The notes beneath the pieces were generated by a model that saw nothing but the letters and a program-made list of their open reading frames with translations, did no database searches and had not been told where the DNA came from. The translations under genes and the position numbers were made by a program. A stretch of DNA of 64,000 nucleotides, taken from Sphaerolaimus hirsutus (Eukaryota > Nematoda > Chromadorea > Monhysterida > Sphaerolaimidae). Each line of letters starts with the position of its first letter. Positions within the stretch are counted from its first letter, which is position 1. Below are positions 1 to 8,216 of the stretch, piece by piece. The stretch is taken from contig OZ038460.1 in assembly GCA_964036195.1 (NCBI GenBank), positions 18,665,504-18,729,503 of the forward strand, given 5' to 3'.

Positions 1-1
1 G

Positions 2-3000
2 GGTCTCGTTTACGATCACATTGAAGACACCATTGCGGTGCCAGCTCCCAAGAAAGATTTCACGCTCATTGTCACAGCCACGCGCCGCAATTTGAATAAA
101 TTGCTGGCTTCAACATATGATCCTATTGGCGTCACAGCACCCGCGTTATTTCGGTTGAAATTTCGCGTGTCACAAATAATTCAAAGGTGCAATGTCACAA
201 CCTGGGATGAACTCATTGAAGACCCTGAGGCGGATGACTTACTGGACGATTTAAAACGTCATCTTTCGTCCATAAGTCAAATCAAATTTCCGCGCTCATT
301 TCATTCCTTTGGCATCGATGTCAAAGCTGTCACAAGGCCATTAGAATTACATGTGTTTTGTGATGCCTCAAAAGATGGATACGCAGTTTGCGCTTATTTG
401 CGTCAAAAAGCGATTTCACCTGACGAATATGGCTATGAAGATGACCGATACTTTAGTGGTTTTCTCACAGCTCGTACAAAACTAGCCCCACTTCCGTCAA
501 AACAAGGTCAACCCCTCACAATCACACGCTTGGAATTGCTAGGTGTCACAATTGGTGCACAGCTCATCGATTATTTACATCATGAACTCGTTGAGCTGGG
601 TGGATGGAAAATTCACAGTAATTTCCTCTGGACCGATAGTACAGTTGTCATCGGCTGGCTGTACACCGCAAAGCCGCTGGCTACTTTTGTCAACAATCGG
701 GTCACAAAAATCCATTCACTAATGTCAAAACATTGCATTCAAATTTGCAAGGTTGCTACAAAAGACAACCCGGCCGACATCGCGTCAAGGGGTTGTACTT
801 TTGATCAACTAATGATCGAAACAATGTGGTTCACCGGACCAACATTCCTCGCTGAACCCCTCACATCAACCATGCTTGACATTTCGCAATATCAAGCGCA
901 ACCTGTCACTGAAGAGCTTGCGAAAGGCGACACTCACATCAGTCGACCTTTATATGCTGGAGCAGTAACTTCACAGCCTGTTTCACAGCCTGATTCACAA
1001 CCAGCTAATGCTCTTGCACAGCAAGTACCTGTCACATTGGACCCCAATTTGTCACAAAATGTCACTCCTCAAAATCCGTTTGTCGAAAGTCGACAACGTC
1101 ACATCCCTTCAAATCCATTCGAAATCGACATTCGACGATTTTCAACACTGTCAAAATTGTTGCGTACTGTCGTTTATCTGCTTCGTGTCAAAACATATTG
1201 GCTAAATCGCTCCATGCATAAAGCCGCAAAGCGTGAAAGCGAATACTTGTCAAAACCCATCACACAAGCTGATTTAAACGAAGCATTTAGACATGTATTG
1301 CGCATTTCACAAGCAGAAGAATGTGCCAGTTGCATTTCACAAGCGCAACTTGGCAAACACCACATGCTCAAATGGGACGCGTGGAACAATTTATTATATT
1401 GTGTCACGCATGTGTCTCACAAAGAACACCGAAACCCTTCATTGTTTTACTACCTTCCAAAAACTGGATGGTTAACAACGCTAGTGGTTACTCATTTTCA
1501 TGAGCTTGCTGGTCACAGTGGCATGCTTCACACTTTAGCAGATCTACGCGAACACTGCTGGTTGTCAAGTGCCAAGCAGGTAGTTGCAAAAATTTTGCGA
1601 AAATGTGTCACATGCCGCAAAGCGGAAGGAGGTCCATTCACATTACCCGATTTTCACACATTACCTGTCACTCGAACTCAATCACAAATCAAGCCATTTC
1701 AACACATTGGCATTGATTTTATGGGACCGTTAGTTTATTCACAGAACGGAACTCGTCACAGTCAACACATTTTATTGCTCACATGCTTCAGTACACGCGC
1801 CATTCATTTAGAGTCAACTAATAGTGTCTCGACAGCCGACACAATTATGGCTCTAAATCGTTTTATTTCACGTCGAGGCATGCCGGACACAATTTGGTCC
1901 GACAATGCTCCGGCATTCAAAAATTGTGTCAAAATGCTACCGGACGTAAAATGGCATTTTATCACAGCCAACAGTCCTTGGCAGGGTGGCGTGTACGAAC
2001 GCATGGTCGGCTTAGTCAAACGCTTGCTCAAAAAAGCATGCGGCCGACGTTGTCTCACATGGCATGAATTCCTCACAGTCATGCTAGACGTCGAATTCTC
2101 CGTCAATACGCGACCATTGTCATACTTGTCAAACACAGACATTGGTGCAGCGATACTGCGCCCAATACATTTTCTTTGGGGCACCCCACCACCATGTTAC
2201 ATGGATGAAAAACGTGAGTTGGAACTCGATTCCACCACGATTGAACCCATGCGAAAAATTCCAAAAGAAGAATGGGAACGAATGACGGATGGATCTTTCA
2301 ACCTCACACCCTCACAAATCGAAAAATCCTACACACTCACACCCCCACGAGTCAATGACGTCAATTGTATTGATGAAATTGCACTCAACTCTGTGCCTGA
2401 AAAGGACAGAGACGACATCACATTACTTTGGGACCAAATTCGTCACAATCGTGAAGTGCTTTGGTATGAGTGGTCACGTCAATACATTGACCTACTCAAA
2501 GATCGAGCTAAAAATCAACGCTTGAAAAAAGGCACAATCAACGAGGCTCCCAAACGTGGCCAAGTGGTGTTAATCACAGATGATAAACAGCCACGCGGCA
2601 TGTGGCAAATGGGCCGCGTTCACGAAATACACGTGTCAAGCGATGGTAAAATACGTGCAGTCACAGTATTGTCAAGCAACGGCCGTCGCACACGTAGATC
2701 CCCATCTAACCTAGTGCCTCTTGAAATCGACACAGAGGACGGTGTTGAATATAAAATCGACACTGAGGTAAAAGATGATGATAATTCACAACCTCCACCT
2801 GATAAAGGTGATGATTCACAAACAGATCAATTGCATCAACAATCACAATCTTCACAACAGGATGCTAGACGTGCAAACCCACGTCGAACATGTCGCTACA
2901 CTGGCACATATTCGTTCTGGGGAAACGTGTCGCATTTAATGGCGCTTTCGTTGCTAATACAATCAAAATTAGGCAACGCGCTTACATGGACAGATCAATA

Positions 3001-5830
3001 TCACAAAACTTTTAATCTGTGCCATAAAACACGCACTGGTCACGCAATTCAACTTCCGGAAAAAGTAACATGTCACTTTCCCAAAGTTGCGACCATAGAG
3101 GATATTGTGGTGTCCATATGGACGTTACGTGATCAGCCGCAAACGACACCAATTTATAGATGCTTTCAACAGGAGCATACTATAGTCACGTATATGAGTC
3201 TGGTGGGCGGAAAAGCTATGCTGCCACCAGAAATCATTAAAAATCACAGAGTCACAACCTACGATTGCATGATCGCCTACCAAAATAAAACTTGGAAAGG
3301 CGAACCCTTAATAAAAATCGGTCATGCATTGTGGAGCACTAACAAATCACTTCACATCGATTATTGTTACTTTTGTCACAACATGAGTAACACAGTAATG
3401 AACTTTCACATAGAGGAAGGTGTGGTGGCAAGTCTTGACGGAAAGAAAATAGTTTCCGAAATTCAAGATTTGTCACATTGCAACCCACAAGCCGGCTATT
3501 GTTATGACAGCGACAATGGCGTCTCTTTATGGAATGCTACTGCCTTTAACAAGCAGTGTGCATTCCAAGAGATTGGTCAATTCGATGCGCAATATTCACA
3601 AAATCACTACATAGTGGAAAAATTGCAGGCTGCATTCTCAGTCACATGGAGATCACAAAAATTCCCAAATAATGCAGAATGCGTGCCAAAAGACGCAAAA
3701 TATATTGACCAGGGCTCGGCATTCATTCAATTTCTTCGATATCAACTTAAGAAATTGAAAAAACCTGAAACCGAAAAAGCTCCTCTTCATTTCAAACTCG
3801 CACCAAATCTTGATGTTGGTGTGTTTCACTTACTCACAGCCCGTCAACAATACGAAGTTGACAAAATTGCACATCTAGAACAAAAACAATTTGGATCAAT
3901 CTGGCAACAATTATGTCACATCCGTCAGACCCAACTAGATATAATTCATGCAATTGTCACATTCAATCCCACACTTGGCTTGCGAGCATTGCTAGGACGT
4001 CAAAATCTCTATGCTGAATGGCATGGAGATATATTAATGTTCTGGGATTGTAAACCAGTCACAGCAGAAATTATTTATTTTCAACATGAATATAACAATA
4101 CATGTTATAAATTTCTGCCGGTCAAAGTCACAAATCACCCACACATTATGTTCGTTGCTCCTGGCACCAATGATCTGATCACACATTCACCAATAGATCA
4201 TTGTCTCATGAAAGATCACAAATATTATCAATTAAATGATAATTCATGGGCCAACGAAAATGGACCAACGAATTTGCACGTCACAAAACTCCCAATCGAA
4301 TTAATTTGGGCTGGCTCGTGGAAACCATTCACACTAAATGTTTCCGGGTCACCAGGTGTAAGCATGACTGATATTGCATTCAGTATCATGGCTGCACATC
4401 ATCACTTTCAAAATCTGCAACGACTCGAACAACAAGTCACACGTTCAGTCGATTATATTGCAACAAAATCCAACGACCCTAAGGCAGTGCAAGCATATAT
4501 TGCTGGCATCGGCCAAGGAGTTGGTGCATATTTTGAAGGTGTAGGAAAAGAATTGGGTCACATTATTCACGGTAGTGTCACAGGTGGTGCGTCTGCATTA
4601 GACACGTTACTTACTGGGCCACTTCAAACAGCTGTGAACATTATACTCATCATTATCACAATTGCTTGTATTGGGTATATTGGTTATGTTTACATGCAGT
4701 GGCGGCTCGTAACCGGCAGGGGTATGCTGCCAGACATCAAGGGCTTTTTCCGAAGAAAGAGCAGAAGGGACAGACACCCAAACAAATGGGAACCCCGTCC
4801 ATTCAACAAGGAAAAATCGGTAAGCGACGGCGACGAAACCGCCAGAAGAAACCGAAAAGCGGCTTCAACAAACCCGCTTTGTCAAATCAAACCGTCACAC
4901 AAACGTCAAGTTCGTCACAGTCACCTTCAAAGTTTGTCACACCCCTCAAGCGAGTTTCTCCATTCAAACGGCTTTCAGGACGCTCGGTACAGCCTAGATC
5001 GGATCCCCCGGTCGGTTATAGTACCGAACGCGCCGAGGAAATCGAAATGGAGACGGGTGCGCGCCGGGTCACAAAACCTGCACCCCCCTGCGAGTCACAA
5101 CCGCAGAGCTCGTCATCAAACGCCAGACTCACAGTCACCGAGCCTGTCACAACGGAAGTCACAATGGAAGACGCGATCCCTGACCGCGAGCCCTTGCAAA
5201 AGCGACTCAAGAGATTCGCTGGAGTCGCAGGGCTCCCAGGTGAGCAGCAATCGTCACAACAGACATTTTCCTTTATACCCCAAACTTTTCACAAATTCAA
5301 TAACATCAATAAAAAATTGGTCAAATCAAAAGTTAAACGATCTAAAAAGATCTGTGACCTTCCTCAAACAAACACCTTCACAGTCCGACATAGAAATCGG
5401 AGAGATGGAAGAAAGTCACGATCAAGATCCAGATCCCCCTCCGTACCAATTGACCAAGTCAACTCAATCACTTCACAGTGTACGACCTCATTCACAACCT
5501 CCCATGTCCCCTTGCTACCAAGCCAACCGCTTGCAGCATCGGAGCAATGGCAGCCCACCGAGCCGTCGAAGACGATCGTCGACGAGACCGACGCGCTCCG
5601 ACAAGCCTTCGAGAGGCTCGCCAAGGAATCTGAGAAGCTCCCCAACTGGCCGGGCAGACCAGCGGGGGCCCCAGACAACCAGGCGCCCGGACACGGGGAA
5701 GGCAGCCAGCCTGAGGAGGATGCCGTCGAACCCATGGACGAGCATCATGAGGAGGGCCGGGAAAATGCCGGCGGCGAGGACGCCGACGATCTGCTACCAC
5801 AGGAGTGATGAGAGTATCACAGGCGTTTGA
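2..5830 (+). CDS. BEL/Pao Pol-Env polyprotein, 5' partial
   Basis: The frame is open from base 2 to the TGA at 5828-5830. It starts in the A17/RNase H-like region (YDPIGVTAP near 118; CDASKDGYAVCAYLRQ near 360; ITRLELLG near 520). A zinc-binding HHCC finger lies at about 1495-1620. The integrase core shows D (about 1712), D (1901, in WSDNAPAF) and E (1997, in YERM). A DUF5641-like domain lies near 2545-2750. From about 2880 the product is env-like: a hydrophobic stretch near 2935-2985, an ectodomain with scattered Cys and at least six N-X-S/T sites, and a transmembrane helix near 4630-4697 followed by a basic tail. A PPPY motif near 5430 resembles a retroviral late domain. Downstream of about 5450 this frame turns into low-complexity Arg/Ser/Pro, and the overlapping frame looks more protein-like there. 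The env has no family that I can name. Confidence 0.92.
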   Translation, partial: GLVYDHIEDTIAVPAPKKDFTLIVTATRRNLNKLLASTYDPIGVTAPALFRLKFRVSQIIQRCNVTTWDELIEDPEADDLLDDLKRHLSSISQIKFPRSFHSFGIDVKAVTRPLELHVFCDASKDGYAVCAYLRQKAISPDEYGYEDDRYFSGFLTARTKLAPLPSKQGQPLTITRLELLGVTIGAQLIDYLHHELVELGGWKIHSNFLWTDSTVVIGWLYTAKPLATFVNNRVTKIHSLMSKHCIQICKVATKDNPADIASRGCTFDQLMIETMWFTGPTFLAEPLTSTMLDISQYQAQPVTEELAKGDTHISRPLYAGAVTSQPVSQPDSQPANALAQQVPVTLDPNLSQNVTPQNPFVESRQRHIPSNPFEIDIRRFSTLSKLLRTVVYLLRVKTYWLNRSMHKAAKRESEYLSKPITQADLNEAFRHVLRISQAEECASCISQAQLGKHHMLKWDAWNNLLYCVTHVSHKEHRNPSLFYYLPKTGWLTTLVVTHFHELAGHSGMLHTLADLREHCWLSSAKQVVAKILRKCVTCRKAEGGPFTLPDFHTLPVTRTQSQIKPFQHIGIDFMGPLVYSQNGTRHSQHILLLTCFSTRAIHLESTNSVSTADTIMALNRFISRRGMPDTIWSDNAPAFKNCVKMLPDVKWHFITANSPWQGGVYERMVGLVKRLLKKACGRRCLTWHEFLTVMLDVEFSVNTRPLSYLSNTDIGAAILRPIHFLWGTPPPCYMDEKRELELDSTTIEPMRKIPKEEWERMTDGSFNLTPSQIEKSYTLTPPRVNDVNCIDEIALNSVPEKDRDDITLLWDQIRHNREVLWYEWSRQYIDLLKDRAKNQRLKKGTINEAPKRGQVVLITDDKQPRGMWQMGRVHEIHVSSDGKIRAVTVLSSNGRRTRRSPSNLVPLEIDTEDGVEYKIDTEVKDDDNSQPPPDKGDDSQTDQLHQQSQSSQQDARRANPRRTCRYTGTYSFWGNVSHLMALSLLIQSKLGNALTWTDQYHKTFNLCHKTRTGHAIQLPEKVTCHFPKVATIEDIVVSIWTLRDQPQTTPIYRCFQQEHTIVTYMSLVGGKAMLPPEIIKNHRVTTYDCMIAYQNKTWKGEPLIKIGHALWSTNKSLHIDYCYFCHNMSNTVMNFHIEEGVVASLDGKKIVSEIQDLSHCNPQAGYCYDSDNGVSLWNATAFNKQCAFQEIGQFDAQYSQNHYIVEKLQAAFSVTWRSQKFPNNAECVPKDAKYIDQGSAFIQFLRYQLKKLKKPETEKAPLHFKLAPNLDVGVFHLLTARQQYEVDKIAHLEQKQFGSIWQQLCHIRQTQLDIIHAIVTFNPTLGLRALLGRQNLYAEWHGDILMFWDCKPVTAEIIYFQHEYNNTCYKFLPVKVTNHPHIMFVAPGTNDLITHSPIDHCLMKDHKYYQLNDNSWANENGPTNLHVTKLPIELIWAGSWKPFTLNVSGSPGVSMTDIAFSIMAAHHHFQNLQRLEQQVTRSVDYIATKSNDPKAVQAYIAGIGQGVGAYFEGVGKELGHIIHGSVTGGASALDTLLTGPLQTAVNIILIIITIACIGYIGYVYMQWRLVTGRGMLPDIKGFFRRKSRRDRHPNKWEPRPFNKEKSVSDGDETARRNRKAASTNPLCQIKPSHKRQVRHSHLQSLSHPSSEFLHSNGFQDARYSLDRIPRSVIVPNAPRKSKWRRVRAGSQNLHPPASHNRRARHQTPDSQSPSLSQRKSQWKTRSLTASPCKSDSRDSLESQGSQVSSNRHNRHFPLYPKLFTNSITSIKNWSNQKLNDLKRSVTFLKQTPSQSDIEIGEMEESHDQDPDPPPYQLTKSTQSLHSVRPHSQPPMSPCYQANRLQHRSNGSPPSRRRRSSTRPTRSDKPSRGSPRNLRSSPTGRADQRGPQTTRRPDTGKAASLRRMPSNPWTSIMRRAGKMPAARTPTICYHRSDESITGV
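4786..5808 (+). CDS. Overlapping accessory ORF in the retroelement 3' region (340 aa)
   Basis: A second frame, offset from pol-env, runs from an ATG at 4786 to a TGA at 5806-5808; it is open from further upstream without an ATG. The protein begins with a basic stretch (KRRRRNRQKKPKS). It continues Ser/Thr/Pro-rich with a second basic patch (KSRSRSRSPS) and ends acidic, with a heptad-like helix (DALRQAFERLAKESEKL). Over the last ~270 bp, GC content rises and this frame reads as the more plausible protein. The layout (basic nuclear-type motif, then a leucine-containing acidic helix, overlapping the env tail) resembles retroviral Rev/Rex-type regulators, but that is analogy only. Good splice donor matches sit at 4820 (GGTAAGC) and 5240 (CAGGTGAGC), so it may be expressed from a spliced RNA. 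It could instead be a chance open frame in a simple-composition tail. Confidence 0.5.
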   Translation: MGTPSIQQGKIGKRRRRNRQKKPKSGFNKPALSNQTVTQTSSSSQSPSKFVTPLKRVSPFKRLSGRSVQPRSDPPVGYSTERAEEIEMETGARRVTKPAPPCESQPQSSSSNARLTVTEPVTTEVTMEDAIPDREPLQKRLKRFAGVAGLPGEQQSSQQTFSFIPQTFHKFNNINKKLVKSKVKRSKKICDLPQTNTFTVRHRNRRDGRKSRSRSRSPSVPIDQVNSITSQCTTSFTTSHVPLLPSQPLAASEQWQPTEPSKTIVDETDALRQAFERLAKESEKLPNWPGRPAGAPDNQAPGHGEGSQPEEDAVEPMDEHHEEGRENAGGEDADDLLPQE

Positions 5831-5915
5831 TTTTGATTTTGTTTCACATCAATTTGCCGAGATTGGCTGAGATAAAATTAAATTAAATTTAATTTTTATT
5901 CTAGTTTCGGGAGTG

Positions 5916-7034
5916 TGTAACATTATCGTAAAATGTAAAAACCTATAATATTTAAGTAAACGTTTTCTTGTTCGCTTTTATATTCCATTAATTCAACTTA
6001 TCAAGATTTCATTCATATTTACATTCCAATCTTAACATCTTCACATTCGCCATTTAATATCTCAAGCGATGTTGTTTACAACGTGCGCTTCACATCGCTC
6101 ACATATTTAGATCTTAGTCATTGCTCACATTCCGCCACATTTCTTTGACAAGCAGCAAGCAAATACGCCGTCATGTTTATGTTAAGCGGCGGGCCCGCCC
6201 CAAGTGGGGGGCCGGGCCCGCGCGCCATTTCAAATGCTGTCTGGCTTGTCTCACATTTTCACTATCTTGCCAGTTAAGCTCGCTTTTCATCGGAAAAGCG
6301 AGCGGGCAAGGATTGAACTTTCACACTTGGAAATGTTGGGTAAAAATCGGAGATTAGAGCCGACCGATTGGCGCCAAACCAATCGCCATCGGTCTGGCCC
6401 TTAAAAGCCGATTTCACAGCTAAAATCGGCAGTGTTTGCAACCTCGTCAACTTCACACGAATCTCTTCCTAGGATCTAAATAAGCGCAGTAGTCACTTTA
6501 TTAAGTCGCTTATTTTTGGTGCTAAGTTTAACTCTTGGTGCTAAAAGTCACCTCAGTGCTTTATTTCACACCCGCGCTGTTTGAGGTGCTTTATTCACAA
6601 CCGCGCCACTTAATTGTCGCCTTTTGTCGTAATTAAGTGCCTTCTTTAAATTACCTTATTTCTCCGGTAATTAGAGCTTCTTTTACGTTTTATTTAAGTA
6701 ATTAATTTAGTTGTAAATTAATTCTTTTGTTTACGTATATTTTAATATCTATTTTATTTACATTTATTTCTTCGTATTTAATTGTCTAAATAAAGTCGTT
6801 CTTCAAAACTTTTGGTAAACAATCTAAATTTGCTTCACACTAACTCACGTCAATTTACTTCAACTCAACTAATCACATTTGATAAAATAACGGAACGTCA
6901 ACTAGAGACGACGCTTCACGTCAACTTTCATACTTTCACATTTGTCCTCTTCCTCGGTTAGGAATAGGAGCTGGTTCACAAGTCACTTCAACAAGTTCCG
7001 TATTATTTTACAACCCGATTTTTTGTGAGTTACA
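5916..7034 (+). repeat. Probable 3' LTR of the BEL/Pao element (1119 bp)
   Basis: The block starts with TGTAAC just after TTTCGGGAG and ends with GTTACA, a perfect 6-bp terminal inverted repeat of the TG...CA type expected for LTRs. It begins 86 bp after the pol-env stop. The TCACA-rich composition of the element continues through it and ceases at about 6975. A polyadenylation signal lies inside. Only one LTR is in the window, so the ends are inferred rather than confirmed by comparison. Confidence 0.65.
6789..6794 (+). promoter_or_regulatory. AATAAA polyadenylation signal in the LTR
   Basis: AATAAA sits in the last quarter of the proposed LTR, followed by T/C-rich sequence. This is the expected place for the R/U5 polyadenylation signal of the element. 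Confidence 0.5.
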
Positions 7035-7223
7035 ATTTGCAACGCAAATATATTTACTGCTTGACTTCAATGGAATATTCCAGCATAGATCTTCAGCGGT
7101 CAGCCATTCGCGCTGTAAAATGTTCCAGAAATTTTAATACTCAGTCAAATTTTGTCTAGCGCTTTACATTCTACATTACCGTAAATTCTTGAATCAACCG
7201 CTTGTATAAACTTTCACTTCAAG

Positions 7224-7473
7224 TACCGTATTTCCTCGAAATACCCCGAGGGGGTTTATTTTTTCAGAGTGGAAATTTTGAGCGAAAAACGTGACAAATG
7301 CAACAATAACCACCATTTATAAGTTTTTACAGCCTTATATAAGGATGTAGATGGTGTAAACGATGTTCTAACGTAACACAGTAAGTGTTTTGAACGTCTG
7401 TTATGCATTTCCCGGACCACTTTATGTTATGCATAGTGCCCATTTTGAGGGGGTATTTCGAGCAAATACGGTA
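7224..7473. mobile_element. CCGTA-type MITE, type A
   Basis: TA-flanked element with ends TACCGTATTTCCTCGAA and its approximate inverse CGAGCAAATACGGTA. It has short GGGGG/CCCCC modules and a unique centre. The centre is almost identical to that of the copy at 34844-35108, so the family moved fairly recently. Confidence 0.8.
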
Positions 7474-7511
7474 AGCCCCCTCGAAAAACTCTTTCTCCGA
7501 ACTCCCCGCTG

Positions 7512-7998
7512 TACCGTATTTCTCCAATCAAAGCACCCCGGGTGCTTTACAAAATTGGAGCACTTTTTGAACTACTTTTCAAGTGCCGTTTATAGCACCC
7601 TGGTGCAATGCAAATCACTGGGTGCTATACTATGGTAGAGTTGAAATGCTTTTGATGAACTTCAGCAATATTCCCATGACCCAGAAATCACTGAACACAA
7701 GCGCCACTTCAAGTTGCTCTGGTGAATTACACCAGAAGCGTTTGATGTGGCCGCAGCATGCAATTAAATATGTGTGCAATGTGTGCAAAACAACACCGCG
7801 TGCCATGCAAACAAATTCCCATGCAACAGATGGTCTTGTGATCTTTCCTCACCGCAATATTTTTTACGTATGAGATGATCACCAAAAAAATTTCGGATGA
7901 GAAGTAAAGCACCCGGGTGCTTTACTTGGAACAATTTGCACAGCACAGCACCCCGGGAGCTTGGAACGGGGGGGTGCTTTGATCGGAGAAATACGGTA
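7512..7998. mobile_element. CCGTA-type MITE, variant with CAAAGCACCCC ends
   Basis: Terminal inverted repeats TACCGTATTTCTCC and GGAGAAATACGGTA, followed inwards by ATCAAAGCACCCC and its inverse. AAAGCACCCCGGG-like modules recur inside. It lies just upstream of the acyl-CoA synthetase gene and shares only the outer ~12 bp with type A copies. Confidence 0.75.
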
Positions 7999-8216
7999 AG
8001 CTGAATTTGTTGTTACTACATTCATTTGTTAAACCTAAAGCTGAAGTTGATTTAGCATTGATTTCATTGCTTGAACATAACACTTAACATATTTCGCTGG
8101 TGACATTTTATTCAAACATATAATACACAATTTAAAAGTCACCACAACACAGTGCGCGGCGGCACAAAAAAATCAAATCCCATTACCTCTAAAAAACCGC
8201 CCAAAAACTCCCAATA

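Larger units (their letters stand above)
1..7034 (+). mobile_element. BEL/Pao LTR retroelement with env-like region, 5' truncated by window edge
   Basis: Seen: one long open frame containing, in order, the Pao-type A17/RNase H-like region, an HHCC zinc finger, a DDE integrase, a DUF5641-like chromodomain substitute, and an env-like glycoprotein with a C-terminal membrane anchor. A non-coding block follows, best read as the 3' LTR. The gag, protease and most of the reverse transcriptase lie left of the window. The pol-env frame has no stop over 5.8 kb, so the copy is young or still constrained. The plus strand is packed with the pentamer TCACA from position 16 to about 6975, and this stops just before the proposed LTR end, which independently marks the boundary. 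No target duplication can be tested because the 5' end is missing. Confidence 0.93.

Noticed and set aside
5492-5800. Open frames on the minus strand in the retroelement 3' end
   Set aside because: GC-rich sequence leaves most frames open here; only the two plus-strand frames have domain or context support.
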